A DNA stretch of 64,000 nucleotides from Sunxiuqinia indica (GCF_009847015.1 NZ_WVEM01000006.1:285287-349286); one strand, 5' to 3'; shown: positions 28,217-38,586, numbered from the stretch's first letter. Translations and numbers: made by a program. The notes: a model not told the origin generated them from the letters alone.

Positions 28217-30079
28217 ATGAAAGATCGGAATTTTAATTATATCAAAGACTTAACGAAGTATCAACGTCAGGTAACCAGCCCTGTGCAAATCGGTAATGTC
28301 CCGATGGGAAGTGAATATCCTATACGTGTGCAATCGATGACCGACACAGATTCTCGGGACACAGATGCCACCGTTGATCAAATTGTACGGATTATTAAAG
28401 AAGGTGCAGACTACGTTCGCGTAACTGTAAAAGGCATTAATGACGCTGAAAACCTGAAAAACATTAAGAAGGAGTTAGTTGCCAGAGGCTTCGAAACTCC
28501 CTTGATTGCTGATATCCATTTTAATCCCCGTTTAGCTGAAGTTGCAGCACGATTTGTATCGAAAATCCGAATTAATCCGGGTAACTTTTACGATAAGCGC
28601 GCCCGGTTCGAGCATCACTTATACACCGATGCCGAATACAAAGAGGAATTACGCAAGATTGAAGACCAATTTATTCCCTTCCTCGGCATCCTGAAAAAAA
28701 CCAATACGGCATTGCGAATCGGTGCAAACCAAGGATCGCTGTCAGATCGGATTATGAGCCGTTTTGGAGATACTCCCGCTGGAATATCAGAATCGGTGAT
28801 GGAGTTTTTGCGCATTTGCAAGAAAGTAAACTTCAACGATGTTGTGATCTCCATCAAGTCGAGTAATACCCGAATGATGGTGTATACCGTTCGTCTGCTC
28901 AACAAAAAAATGCGCCTGGAAGAGATGAAATTTCCTCTCCACCTGGGGGTAACCGAGGCTGGCGAAGGAGAAGACGGAAGAATCCGATCAGCTGTTGGGA
29001 TTGGCGCTCTGCTGGTTGATGGCATTGGTGATACCATTCGTGTTTCGCTAACTGAATCGCCTGAAAAGGAGATTCCGGTTGCCCAAAAAATTATTGGACA
29101 TGTTCAAACCTATAAAGGACATGAGCCCATCAAAGCCCCTCTTTTTGCTCAAACCAATCCATTTGAATACGAGCGTCGGTCTGTTCGCCCGGTGATGGGT
29201 ATGGGAGGCAAGCAAGTGCCGGTTGTTGTTGCCGATTTACGTGACCGAAGCATCTCTGAGATTCTTCCATTGCGCGGCAAGCAGATTCCGGAGTACTTTT
29301 TGAAAAATGATGAGGTACTTGACCTGGAGGGTAATTCGTATCCCATCCTTTCAGTTGAAGAATATTTGTTTGGTGGCTCACATTGGGGACAGATGAAATT
29401 CATCCGCACCAACAAGCCCGAGTTTGATCGTTTTATGACCGAAAATCCGGAGATTATTACCAAGCTTAAGCAGACCCGCAAAACAGTTCTGATTCTTGAA
29501 AGTTTCAATAAAAATCCACTGTCTGAATTACGAGCCTTTTTTATGAGTTTAGAAACCCATATTTGGAAAGTGCCTGTAATTATCTACCGCAAATACAAGG
29601 AAAAAAGGCTGGATGATTTGCAGATCAAATCGGCAGTTGATTTGGGCGGCTTATTGCTGGACGGTTATGGTGATGGAATTTGTATTACCAACGAAGGCGA
29701 CAACATCACCTTTACCGATCTGAAAGATTTGAGCTTCTCGCTATTGCAGGCTAGCCGGATGCGGGTAACTAAAACGGAATTTATTTCCTGCCCGGGTTGT
29801 GGCAGAACCTTATTCAACTTGCACGAAACGACTAAAAATATCAAGGAGCACTTTAAACATCTCAGCCACCTTAAAATTGGAGTCATGGGTTGTGTGGTAA
29901 ATGGTCCGGGCGAAATGGGTGATGCCGACTACGGTTTTGTAGGAGCCGGTCCCGGCAAGGTAAACTTATATAAAGGTCAAACCCTCAAAAAGCGTCACAT
30001 TCCTTTCGAAAACGCCGTTTACGAACTGGAAACCCTCATTAAAGAGAATGGTGACTGGAACGAGCCGGAAGACAATTAA
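28217..30079 (+). CDS. ispG: 4-hydroxy-3-methylbut-2-enyl diphosphate synthase IspG (large type)
   Basis: IspG converts methylerythritol cyclodiphosphate to HMBPP in the MEP isoprenoid pathway. The 620-residue length is that of the three-domain type of Bacteroidota, Chlamydiae and plants, in which an extra domain is inserted between the TIM barrel and the iron-sulfur domain. Visible: the N-terminal barrel (PIRVQSMTDTDSRDTDATV), LIADIHFNPRLA and KIRINPGN; the insertion about 260-510; then the [4Fe-4S] ligands Cys525 and Cys528 in SCPGCGRTLF and Cys559 in MGCVVNGPGE with the conserved Glu566. The ATG is chosen because the promoter overlaps the earlier GTG. The gene is convergent with, and overlaps by 4 bases, the HAD hydrolase gene. 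Confidence 0.96.
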   Translation: MKDRNFNYIKDLTKYQRQVTSPVQIGNVPMGSEYPIRVQSMTDTDSRDTDATVDQIVRIIKEGADYVRVTVKGINDAENLKNIKKELVARGFETPLIADIHFNPRLAEVAARFVSKIRINPGNFYDKRARFEHHLYTDAEYKEELRKIEDQFIPFLGILKKTNTALRIGANQGSLSDRIMSRFGDTPAGISESVMEFLRICKKVNFNDVVISIKSSNTRMMVYTVRLLNKKMRLEEMKFPLHLGVTEAGEGEDGRIRSAVGIGALLVDGIGDTIRVSLTESPEKEIPVAQKIIGHVQTYKGHEPIKAPLFAQTNPFEYERRSVRPVMGMGGKQVPVVVADLRDRSISEILPLRGKQIPEYFLKNDEVLDLEGNSYPILSVEEYLFGGSHWGQMKFIRTNKPEFDRFMTENPEIITKLKQTRKTVLILESFNKNPLSELRAFFMSLETHIWKVPVIIYRKYKEKRLDDLQIKSAVDLGGLLLDGYGDGICITNEGDNITFTDLKDLSFSLLQASRMRVTKTEFISCPGCGRTLFNLHETTKNIKEHFKHLSHLKIGVMGCVVNGPGEMGDADYGFVGAGPGKVNLYKGQTLKKRHIPFENAVYELETLIKENGDWNEPEDN

Positions 30080-30714
30080 TCAGCAGCAAAAATTTCGTGT
30101 AAGCTTTTTTCGGGAGTTAGGTGCACAGCGTGCATCCCTACTTTCTGAGCCCCTTTCACATTATCTTTGGAATCGTCGATAAATAGCGTTTCCCGTGGAC
30201 TCAAGCCTGCATTATTCAAAACAATTTGAAACGATTCCAAGCTTGGTTTTCGCTTTTGAATGACATGGGAGTAAAAATCCTTTTCAAACAATTCGGTAAT
30301 CGAATATCCAAATTTTTGATGAAACAGGTGATGAAAATACTGCCAATGAATGTTGTTGGTATTGGAGAATAGGTACAACTGATAATCCGCCTGCAGTGCC
30401 CTCAACAACGCAATCCGGTCAACAGGAAAATCGATCAGCATTGCACACCAGGCCGTGTCAATAGCATGATCAGTAACCTCTTGAGACAATAACTTACGCA
30501 CGCCATCGCGAAATTCATCATCGGTCAGCAATCCTTCTTCCATGTTCAGAAAGACCTCGTGTTTGTACCCCCAGCCACCGGGTTTTATGACATCGGTCAA
30601 CCCCAGTGCTTTAAACGCTTCAATAGAGCGATCGGGGTCGATATCCAGCAAAACACCACCTAAATCGAAAATAATATTTTGTACTCCTTCCGGAACTTGC
30701 TTCATGTTATTCAA
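30076..30714 (-). CDS. HAD family hydrolase (subfamily IA)
   Basis: The 212-residue protein has the HAD motifs IIFDLGGVLLD (nucleophile Asp17), a cap region (about 25-105), motif II in LFSNTN, motif III Lys in KRKPSLESF and motif IV TLFIDDSKDN. FDLGGVL and the alpha-helical cap place it with YihX-like phosphatases (HAD-IA variant 3), which act on sugar phosphates. Substrate not determinable here. It lies 81 bases downstream of the T9SS-exported GH16 gene on the same strand, possibly co-transcribed with the end of the glucan locus, although no functional link is needed. Confidence 0.88.
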   Translation of the reverse strand: MNNMKQVPEGVQNIIFDLGGVLLDIDPDRSIEAFKALGLTDVIKPGGWGYKHEVFLNMEEGLLTDDEFRDGVRKLLSQEVTDHAIDTAWCAMLIDFPVDRIALLRALQADYQLYLFSNTNNIHWQYFHHLFHQKFGYSITELFEKDFYSHVIQKRKPSLESFQIVLNNAGLSPRETLFIDDSKDNVKGAQKVGMHAVHLTPEKSLHEIFAAD

Positions 30715-30795
30715 TTTTCTATTTCAATCATACGTTGTCACAAATCTATTCAATGTATTTCTTGTAACAGAAAATTGGAAGCTAAGTTTAACGAT

Positions 30796-32568
30796 TTATT
30801 GAAGCAAAATGCGCCGGGTATGCTGTCCGTTTATTTTTAACAGGTAAACTCCGGGAGTCAGCTCCCCCAGATACAGTTGATAGCTTTTATCGCTAACATC
30901 ACTTTTTGACAGGATCATATTCCCTTGCAATGAATAAAGCCGGATTTCATGAATCCGTGAAGTAGAAGTGATCGTGACAAACCCGCTGGCAGGAACAGGA
31001 AAAACCTTGAACTCGGTGTCGGATACCAGCTCTTCGATTGCGGTATTGACCGGAACTTGCAAGCGCATATTTTTTAGTTGAAAGGCTCCGCTTCCACTTT
31101 TTCCAAAAATACCATAATTGAAATACACGCGTATTTGTGCCACCCGATCAATTCGAAAGGAGCCATCAGCACTTGCTGTAAACAGATGGCTATAAGCGTG
31201 AAAAGAGCCATCCAACTCAAACGAATCAATTTTAAACAGGTCTGAAAGTTTGACACTCCCATCAACATCAACCAAATCAATTCGCATGTTGGAAGGTGGA
31301 TTCGCCGGATCAACTTTCAGGTCGAAAGCCAATTGGTTAATTTCAGACAAGTCGAACAAGCCATCAAAATCATAATAAACAGAGGGATTCTGAGATGGCT
31401 TGCTTATCTGAAATGCAACAGCCAGATTTCCATTCTCTTCCGACAAGCCTACTGTATTGTCAGAGCCAGGAGTTGCTCCCCAAAGCAACTCCTGGTCTTC
31501 ATTCAGAATTGAAATTTCCAACTGCTCCGCGTCTGGTTTAACCAAGTAGTTTGCGTGAAAGATATCGGAAACAACCGTATCACAACTCGTAAAAACTTCC
31601 ACCTGAATATCACCGGGCGAATCGTTCCACCGGACTGAAGCAGCATTTGTACCCTCTCCACTAATTACCGTTACTCCCTCCGGAAAATGCCATTTGTATT
31701 GAGCTCCCTGAACAGCGTTAATAGAATAAGTTGGCTCATCGCCCGCTGCATTGATTGTTGGTCCCTGAACCACAGGCTGAGCCATCTTATCGTTGTAAAC
31801 CCGAACGTAGTCAACCTCCATCACGGCTTCAGTCAGGTTTGGATCAATGCCCTGAGCTCCTCCCCAGTCGCCGCCAATGGCAATATTTAACAACAAATGA
31901 AAGCGTTTATCAAAAGGCCATTCTTTATAGGTTTTATTTTCATTATTGAAGGTAAAATACAGCTGATCATCAACATACCACTTCATGTCTTCAGCTGTCC
32001 ATTCAATAGCATAAACATGAAAAACAGAATTGGCATCGTCAACCGTAATGCTTCCCCCTTTTTGTGTGCCAATGCCGTGATTATAGGCTTCTGTGTGGAT
32101 GGTTCCATGCACCACTCCGGGATCGTATCCGACGTGCTCCATGATGTCTATTTCGCCACTGGCGGGCCAGCCACCATATTCCCAGTCGGTTGGTAACATC
32201 CAAATGGCAGGCCAGGTACCTTTCCCTGAAGGAAGTTTTGCTTTCACTTCAATACGTCCGTACAACCAATCGCCTTTATCCCGTGTCACCAATCTTGCCG
32301 AAGTCCAACTGCCACTCGCCTTCGTGGCTTTAATGTGCAAATGGCCATTTTCAACCCATGAATTTGTCCGGTTGTTCGTATAAGTTTGTAATTCATTATT
32401 TCCCCAGCCACCGCCGCCTGTGTCGTAGTTCCATTTAGCAGTCGATGGAGCTCCGTCGGTATCGAACTCGTCACTCCAAACCAGGCTCTCACAGCCTGAA
32501 TCCTGTGCCCGAACACTGATCAAACCACCAACCAACAAGATCGCACCTATAAATAGAATTTTTTTCAT
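30796..32568 (-). CDS. GH16 endo-beta-glucanase (laminarinase-like) with T9SS sorting domain
   Basis: The 590-residue enzyme has a signal peptide (about 1-21) and a GH16 catalytic domain (about 28-265) with the motif GEIDIMEH (Glu139 nucleophile, Asp141, Glu144 acid/base). The E-I-D-I-M-E form with its bulged strand is typical of laminarinases acting on beta-1,3- or mixed-linked glucans. An Ig/PKD-like domain (about 275-345) and a beta-sandwich resembling a carbohydrate-binding module (about 360-505) follow. The T9SS sorting domain (about 520-590) begins VFPVPASGFVTITS. It should act outside the cell as the first depolymerising enzyme of the locus. It is the last gene of the glucan operon, 43 bases after the second GH16 gene, to which it is clearly similar in the catalytic core. 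Confidence 0.93.
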   Translation of the reverse strand: MKKILFIGAILLVGGLISVRAQDSGCESLVWSDEFDTDGAPSTAKWNYDTGGGGWGNNELQTYTNNRTNSWVENGHLHIKATKASGSWTSARLVTRDKGDWLYGRIEVKAKLPSGKGTWPAIWMLPTDWEYGGWPASGEIDIMEHVGYDPGVVHGTIHTEAYNHGIGTQKGGSITVDDANSVFHVYAIEWTAEDMKWYVDDQLYFTFNNENKTYKEWPFDKRFHLLLNIAIGGDWGGAQGIDPNLTEAVMEVDYVRVYNDKMAQPVVQGPTINAAGDEPTYSINAVQGAQYKWHFPEGVTVISGEGTNAASVRWNDSPGDIQVEVFTSCDTVVSDIFHANYLVKPDAEQLEISILNEDQELLWGATPGSDNTVGLSEENGNLAVAFQISKPSQNPSVYYDFDGLFDLSEINQLAFDLKVDPANPPSNMRIDLVDVDGSVKLSDLFKIDSFELDGSFHAYSHLFTASADGSFRIDRVAQIRVYFNYGIFGKSGSGAFQLKNMRLQVPVNTAIEELVSDTEFKVFPVPASGFVTITSTSRIHEIRLYSLQGNMILSKSDVSDKSYQLYLGELTPGVYLLKINGQHTRRILLQ

Positions 32569-32611
32569 TCTTGCTCTTTTACATTGAGAAAGGAACTAAA
32601 CGAATTGAAGT

Positions 32612-33442
32612 TTATTTTTTTTGATATACCCGAACGTAATCCACTTCCATTGATCGAGGGAATATGGAATAATCAATTCCTTTTGCTCCTCCCCAACTAC
32701 CTCCAACTGCCACATTCAATAGCAAGTGAAACGGCTTATCGAACGGCCACTCTTTGTATCCTGTTCCTTCATTTTCAAAAGTGAATACATGCTTTCCGTC
32801 AACAAAAACCCGATATTGATCTGGCTCCCACTCCAGCTGGTACAAATGGTATTGGTCGTAACAGGTCGGCACAACAATTGTATCGCCACGCTGGGTATTG
32901 ATTTTGTGATTGTAAGCCTGAGTATGTGCGGTGGCCAAAATCGTATCAGGCATGTATCCCACATTTTCCATAATATCGATCTCCCCGCTGGCCGGCCAAC
33001 CTCCGTATTCCTTGCCAGTAGGCAACATCCAAATGGCGGGCCACAAACCACGCCCTTCGGGAAGCTTTGCACACACCTCAACTTTTCCATACAGCCAATC
33101 GCCTTTACCTTTTGTTATTAACCTTGCAGACGTAAACTTATGATCCTTGTAATTTTCTTTGATTGCGGTAATAACCAGCTTGCCGTCTTTTACCTCTGAA
33201 TTTGCCATTCGACGGCTGGTATAATACTGTTCTTCATTATTACCCCAGCCCCATTCATTTCCTTTGGTATCATAGCTCCACTTGGATGAATCAGGCAGTC
33301 CCTCGTAATCAAACTCATCTGCCCACACCAGCTTATAGCCATCCTGACTATTCTCACCCTCTTTCTCTTTTTCTGAATTACAAGCTATTCCGGATACCAG
33401 AATAAACAGAACAGAAATCAGAGACAATCCATTTAATTTCAT
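32612..33442 (-). CDS. GH16 endo-beta-glucanase, lipoprotein
   Basis: The 276-residue protein is a lipoprotein (lipobox SGIAC, Cys21) with a single GH16 domain (about 36-275). The catalytic motif is GEIDIMEN (Glu154, Asp156, Glu159). Long stretches match the neighbouring T9SS-exported GH16 (for example WPAIWMLPT and EYGGWPASGEIDIME), so the two are paralogues with different anchoring: this one is outer-membrane attached, the other secreted or T9SS-displayed. It probably cleaves glucan at the surface or in the periplasm close to the SusCD importer. It sits between the GH5 and the other GH16 gene in the operon. Confidence 0.93.
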   Translation of the reverse strand: MKLNGLSLISVLFILVSGIACNSEKEKEGENSQDGYKLVWADEFDYEGLPDSSKWSYDTKGNEWGWGNNEEQYYTSRRMANSEVKDGKLVITAIKENYKDHKFTSARLITKGKGDWLYGKVEVCAKLPEGRGLWPAIWMLPTGKEYGGWPASGEIDIMENVGYMPDTILATAHTQAYNHKINTQRGDTIVVPTCYDQYHLYQLEWEPDQYRVFVDGKHVFTFENEGTGYKEWPFDKPFHLLLNVAVGGSWGGAKGIDYSIFPRSMEVDYVRVYQKK

Positions 33443-33526
33443 GTATTTATAATTGTTTTCTTTTCAAATGCATCGTATGCAAATCGCATAACAATCATGC
33501 TCGTTCCATACTGACAATTGTTAAGA

Positions 33527-36235
33527 CTAGTTCATTACTATAAATTTTTTGCTCGTGTACTTTTTATCTCCTTCAACTTGCAAAAAATAGATTCCTCCCG
33601 GCAGTCCATTTATATCTAGAACTGCTTGATTGGTTCGCTGCGATTTCTCCGTTTTTAATACCTCACCTAATAAGTTACAAATCCGCAATTGATAGTCAGC
33701 CTTTGGAGTTGCATCAAAATTGACGTATAGCTTATTTATTGCAGGATTTGGATAAACCCGGTATCCATCATCCTTTCTTTTAATGTCTGAGGTTGTTGTA
33801 CTAAAATCAAACTCAAACCAGTTGAGATTATGCTCTCCCTGTTTAACCAACATGCGAATAAAATAATACCCTTCATCAAGATGAACACTGGTTGACTGAT
33901 CTTCCCATTTTTGCCATCCTCCGGTCGAAAAAAACCTCGTCGTGTCGAGCGAAGTGAAACTTTCTCCATCCCCAACCTGAAGTATCATTTCAGCATCAGA
34001 CTTTTCAGTTGCTACCCGATAATCTAATTTGTAATTACCGGCTTTAGTTACATGCACTTCATAATCCAAATACTTGTCAGCACCAGCATAAGCGGTATTT
34101 TGACCACCTCCAATATCATTGCAGTCTTCAAGTGCAAATCCGTTGTTGTGATAAAAATCCTCTGCCTGTATTTTACCTGGAATTACATGGGTGACAGGAA
34201 GCCTGTTTTGAACCACAAGTTCTGAAAACTCAGTCAGGTTTTGTGTGCCTGATTTTACTGATGTACCACTGTAGGATACTTTAATTTCGTTGTCGGAATA
34301 TACTTTTGTGTCGTGCGTTAAAATAAGCACATTCGATAAAGCCAAATCTTTGCTGACTGACTCCAAGTTAACCGGAGTTTCATCAATCATCAACTCAAAA
34401 TCGCTCGAAATCAACTCATCATCGGTATTTGTAATATTCTTGTTTAAAGCGATGCAAACCTCAAATCCATCTTCAGAGGTACGGGCCGACGAAGCTTTAA
34501 AATCAACCTCTTTAGCCGATTTTGGATCGGTAAATTTAAAATAGTTTAGATTAGAACTTCCTTCATCAATGACACATTTAACCTTGATCTTTCCTCCCGG
34601 AATGACGATATTTTCAAAAGTAACAGTCTCCCATTTTTGCCATCCGCCTGTTGCCGGCAAATCTAACTCTCCGGAGACATTAGCTCCATTAACTTCGAAG
34701 TGCATTTTTGATCCGCTTCCGCCGGAAGCATGTCGCACTGAAAGCGTGTAAATAGCGGTGGAATCGGTGCTGAGTGAATATTGCATCCATTCACCTTTGT
34801 CTGTCCACCCAACGCTATAGCCATTTGTAATATCTTCCGCACCCTGGATCGTTTCAATATCAACACCATCGTTTCGCAATCCCCATCCGTTGTTCCATGC
34901 ATTCCATTCTCCTCCGTAATTCGCCACAACTTTGTCAAAGTACGCAACTCCATTTTTTCCTAAATCGAAATCACTAAAGAAAATGGGCTCAGACAATTGA
35001 TGCTGTTTGAAAGGAATCACCGCATCGGTATGTGGCTGTCTCATCATGGCGTCAATCACGTCGTACTGTACGGTGCAGTTTTCTATTTTATGGTTTTCAG
35101 CCCATTGCATAAGCGCATCATAAGCCTTACTCTCCGTTGGTGCCGTCGATATTTCACCTTTCCAATATTTCACTAAATCTTCATATCCCTTATTTATAGG
35201 GACATTCAATACATTATTAATTCCGTTCTTTTTTACCGGCCACCACGACCAACCAATATTATTTGTTTCGCATGTTGTAATAAATTCGGTGAACCAGGTA
35301 TTTGAGTTTTCCCCGGACTCTCCCATCCAAATTGGCACGTTGTGTTCATCTCTGAGGGTTAAGACCCAGTCCAGATCAGCTGTTGACGTACCGCTCCAAT
35401 ACTTATGAAAACTATAAGCCATGTTATCATCCCATGGGGGAGTTAAGCCGGAGAAATCGTTTGCCCAGCTGTTTCCTTCTATAAATATGATATGGTTGGT
35501 GTCCACCTCACGAATAGCATTTGTAATCTGCCCAAAAAGCTCACGCATTTGCGAATTGTTACCCTCAGGAAATGTCCAGTTGGTTTCGTTAATTAAGTCA
35601 TATCCACCAATCCAGGTCTCACTGCTATACCTTTCGGCCAATTTTCTCCATAACGCCACTGTTTTATCTTTATTAGCCTGGCTTTCCCATAGCGATGGTT
35701 TAGAGGGATCATAATCCGAAATATCGGCATTTGCCCCTTGTCCTCCCGGAGCTCCGTGCATGTCAAGGATCAGGTACATCTCATTTGCCTCACACCAATC
35801 CAACAGGTTATCGATCATTTTAAACCCTTTAACCAGCCAGGTATTTACACCAGGAGTTAATTCGTCTTCAATTGGTGGGGTAAACCATTTGTAGTGCATG
35901 GCAACCCGAACGCTATTAAAGCCCCATGCTTTCATTGAATCAACATCAGTTTTTGTAAAGTGATTAGCCAACCAGGTCTTAAAAAAGACATCGGTTTTCT
36001 CTGCTCCGATTGTTTCAATCAACTTGGCCCTAATTTCATGTTGAGTTCCGGCAAAACCATCTGTTTTCATCATATAGCCTTCCATCAACATCCAGTTCCC
36101 GGTTCCAATCCCTTTCAAAATAAAGTTATCGCCGTTACCATCAACGATGTTTTTACCATCGACGTGCAAATATTGAGCGGACGCCCAGTTTGAAATAACG
36201 AGTAAAAGGATGGTAATTTTGACGGTTAACTTCAT
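33527..36235 (-). CDS. GH5 glucanase with two CBM6-like modules and T9SS sorting domain
   Basis: The 902-residue protein has a signal peptide (1-20) and a GH5 TIM barrel (about 25-375). LILDMHGAPGGQG resembles exo-beta-1,3-glucanases; the acid/base Glu217 lies in YDLINETNW and the nucleophile Glu306 in PIWMGESGEN. A CBM6-like module follows (about 420-565, VGWTDKGEWMQYSLS), then an Ig-like domain (about 575-680), a second CBM6-like module (about 690-810, IPGKIQAEDFYHNNGFALED) and a T9SS sorting domain (about 825-902, VYPNPAINKLYVNF). Both CBMs contain GGWQKWE. Within this locus it probably releases glucose or short oligosaccharides from beta-1,3- or beta-1,6-linked glucan; the exact subfamily cannot be fixed by eye. 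Confidence 0.9.
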   Translation of the reverse strand: MKLTVKITILLLVISNWASAQYLHVDGKNIVDGNGDNFILKGIGTGNWMLMEGYMMKTDGFAGTQHEIRAKLIETIGAEKTDVFFKTWLANHFTKTDVDSMKAWGFNSVRVAMHYKWFTPPIEDELTPGVNTWLVKGFKMIDNLLDWCEANEMYLILDMHGAPGGQGANADISDYDPSKPSLWESQANKDKTVALWRKLAERYSSETWIGGYDLINETNWTFPEGNNSQMRELFGQITNAIREVDTNHIIFIEGNSWANDFSGLTPPWDDNMAYSFHKYWSGTSTADLDWVLTLRDEHNVPIWMGESGENSNTWFTEFITTCETNNIGWSWWPVKKNGINNVLNVPINKGYEDLVKYWKGEISTAPTESKAYDALMQWAENHKIENCTVQYDVIDAMMRQPHTDAVIPFKQHQLSEPIFFSDFDLGKNGVAYFDKVVANYGGEWNAWNNGWGLRNDGVDIETIQGAEDITNGYSVGWTDKGEWMQYSLSTDSTAIYTLSVRHASGGSGSKMHFEVNGANVSGELDLPATGGWQKWETVTFENIVIPGGKIKVKCVIDEGSSNLNYFKFTDPKSAKEVDFKASSARTSEDGFEVCIALNKNITNTDDELISSDFELMIDETPVNLESVSKDLALSNVLILTHDTKVYSDNEIKVSYSGTSVKSGTQNLTEFSELVVQNRLPVTHVIPGKIQAEDFYHNNGFALEDCNDIGGGQNTAYAGADKYLDYEVHVTKAGNYKLDYRVATEKSDAEMILQVGDGESFTSLDTTRFFSTGGWQKWEDQSTSVHLDEGYYFIRMLVKQGEHNLNWFEFDFSTTTSDIKRKDDGYRVYPNPAINKLYVNFDATPKADYQLRICNLLGEVLKTEKSQRTNQAVLDINGLPGGIYFLQVEGDKKYTSKKFIVMN

Positions 36236-36317
36236 TGTGTGTCTTTAGTTTATCTTCTATGATCAGGCTTAGTTTCACTACCTGACCATAGAAGATTTTA
36301 AATTTAGTTGATATCTG

Positions 36318-38570
36318 TTAGTTGATTGAAAATTCATTATGCAGGCCGTCTTTTGAGTTGGTTCCCACCCAAATATCAAAATCACCGGGCTCAATAACGT
36401 AATCTGTTCCATTAAAGAACTCTAAATCTTTTGCGCTCAACATCAACGTTACCTGCTTGGTTTCACCTGGTTTTACATTTACTTTTTTGTATCCTTTTAA
36501 TTGTTTTACCGGACGTGTCAGGCTAGCAAAACGGTCGCGAATGTATAATTGCACCACCTCGGATCCTTCATATTTTCCTGTATTTTTTAGGGTTACTGAA
36601 ACTTCAATCGAGCCATCTGCCTCCATTGTTTTCGATGATAATTTAAGATCAGAATATTCAAAGGTGGTATAGCTTAATCCATATCCAAACGGGAAAAGTG
36701 GTTCAAACCCGGCATCCAGGTAATGAGAAGTATTTCCCAGTGAGGTTTGCCCTGCTTCGACCGGAATTTCATCGATGTGAGTCCAATTGCTATAATCAGC
36801 CGGACGGCCTGTATTTTTATGGTTGTAATAGATCGGAATCTGTCCTACTGTTTTGGGGAAAGTGACAGGCAATTTTCCAGACGGAACTGTTTCTCCAAAG
36901 ATCATTTCAGCCAATGCCGGTCCTCCCATGGTTCCGGGAGCCCATGCGTATAAAATGGCATCTGCTTTATACAAGGCATCCTCAATAGTCAGCTGTCTTC
37001 CGGCCATAATAACCAACACAATCGGTTTTCCGGTTTCAACCATGGCATCCAACAACTGCGACTGTGCACCACGGAAGTTTAAATCGGCCAAGCTGTGTGC
37101 TTCACCAGATAGAATAGACTCTTCACCTAAAAACAACAGCACAGCATCTGATTTTTCAGCCGCTTGAATGGCAGCTTCAAATCCGTCCGTGTTTTTTGTG
37201 CGGCTGGTTGCCAATCCTTCAGCAAAATTGACTTTCCCGGCACCCAGCAGTTCTGTTAAGGCGGTATAAGGAGTGACCGTATTTTCCTTTTTACCATCGA
37301 ACACCCAAGTTCCCATTTGATCGTGTGGAGCATCGGCCAACGGACCAATTACTGCTACCGAATTAATGTCTTTGGATAGGGGTAGAATTTCATTTTTATT
37401 TTGAAGTAATACAAAGCTTTCGCTTGCTGCTTCTTTTGCAATCGCTTTATTTTTTTCTGAAAGGATTGTTTTTTCTGCTAATGTCTCATCGGTATAAGGG
37501 TGATCAAATAGTCCCAAGCGGAACTTGACACGCAAGATATTACCAACATACTTGTCGATGGTTGCCATCTCAATTTTGCCTTCGTCCAGTAGTTCCTGAA
37601 CATTATCCAAATAGCATCGACTAACCATTTCCATATCAACGCCAGCTCGAAGTGCTTTATAGCCGGCTTCTTTCGTATCTTTTGCATATCCGTGAGCAAT
37701 CATTTCGGCGATCGACGCCCAATCGCTTACCACCATACCATCAAAACCCCACTCTTCGCGTAAGATCGTTTTAAGTGTAAACTCGTTACCAGTGACGGGA
37801 ACACCATTTAAATCGTTAAAGCCTGACATAAATGTGGCGACACCAGCATCAGCAGCTGCTTTAAACGGAGGTAAGTAATCATTCCGAAGTTGGTTCTCTG
37901 GAATGTAAGTTGTATTGTAATCACGACCGCCTTCTGCAGCTCCGTAACCAACATAGTGTTTTGCACAAGCTGCAATGGTTTTCGGATCGCTTAAATCGTC
38001 ACCTTGAAAACCCTGCACCATTGCTTTTGCCATTACCGTGGACAGATAGGTATCTTCGCCACAACTTTCGGCAATACGGCCCCAGCGCGGATCGCGGGAC
38101 ACATCAATCATTGGTGCAAAAGTCCAATGAACTCCTTCAGATGCTGCTTCTTCTGCAGCCACGGCCATTGCCTTGGATGTCAGCTCAGCGTTCCAGCTAG
38201 CCGCCATTCCCAAAGGAATTGGTGTAATTGTCCGATAGCCGTGAATGACATCACGACCAATGATAATCGGTATTCCCAAACGACTTTCTTCAACAGCAAT
38301 CCGTTGTAGTTCATTAATTCGTTTGGCACCGACCAGGTTTAAAATAGAGCCAACCTTTCCTTCTTTAATAGCTTGCTTGGTTTGCTCGTCACCTCCAAAT
38401 TGATATGGATCAAACTGAGCCATTTGCCCCAGTTTTTCATCCAGTGTCATTTTTGAAATGAGTTCCTCTATCTTCTTCTCTGTTTGTTCATCCTTCACCG
38501 GAGAAACCGTTGCAACAGCCTCGGTTGAAATTAGTAATCCGATTATTAAAAATAGAAATGTTGTTTTCAT
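36318..38570 (-). CDS. bglX: GH3 beta-glucosidase (BglX type)
   Basis: The 750-residue enzyme has a signal peptide (about 1-20). The GH3 N-terminal barrel (about 35-350) includes GRDVIHGYRT, FAPMIDVSRDPRWGRIAES and KHYVGYG, with the nucleophile Asp283 in GMVVSDWAS. An alpha/beta sandwich domain (about 390-610, LLFLGEESILSGEAHS) carries the acid/base region, and a C-terminal fibronectin III-like domain (about 665-740) completes the BglX layout. It removes terminal beta-linked glucose from oligosaccharides, probably in the periplasm after SusCD import. In the operon it is preceded by the PKD lipoprotein gene and a palindromic intercistronic hairpin. Confidence 0.94.
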   Translation of the reverse strand: MKTTFLFLIIGLLISTEAVATVSPVKDEQTEKKIEELISKMTLDEKLGQMAQFDPYQFGGDEQTKQAIKEGKVGSILNLVGAKRINELQRIAVEESRLGIPIIIGRDVIHGYRTITPIPLGMAASWNAELTSKAMAVAAEEAASEGVHWTFAPMIDVSRDPRWGRIAESCGEDTYLSTVMAKAMVQGFQGDDLSDPKTIAACAKHYVGYGAAEGGRDYNTTYIPENQLRNDYLPPFKAAADAGVATFMSGFNDLNGVPVTGNEFTLKTILREEWGFDGMVVSDWASIAEMIAHGYAKDTKEAGYKALRAGVDMEMVSRCYLDNVQELLDEGKIEMATIDKYVGNILRVKFRLGLFDHPYTDETLAEKTILSEKNKAIAKEAASESFVLLQNKNEILPLSKDINSVAVIGPLADAPHDQMGTWVFDGKKENTVTPYTALTELLGAGKVNFAEGLATSRTKNTDGFEAAIQAAEKSDAVLLFLGEESILSGEAHSLADLNFRGAQSQLLDAMVETGKPIVLVIMAGRQLTIEDALYKADAILYAWAPGTMGGPALAEMIFGETVPSGKLPVTFPKTVGQIPIYYNHKNTGRPADYSNWTHIDEIPVEAGQTSLGNTSHYLDAGFEPLFPFGYGLSYTTFEYSDLKLSSKTMEADGSIEVSVTLKNTGKYEGSEVVQLYIRDRFASLTRPVKQLKGYKKVNVKPGETKQVTLMLSAKDLEFFNGTDYVIEPGDFDIWVGTNSKDGLHNEFSIN

Positions 38571-38586
38571 GTTTTAAGGGGGTAAG

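Noticed and set aside
37910..38309. Plus-strand reading frames opposite the GH3 gene, about 100 codons each
   Set aside because: They mirror the codon pattern of the GH3 coding strand and have no independent signals; the same applies to the many frames opposite other genes.
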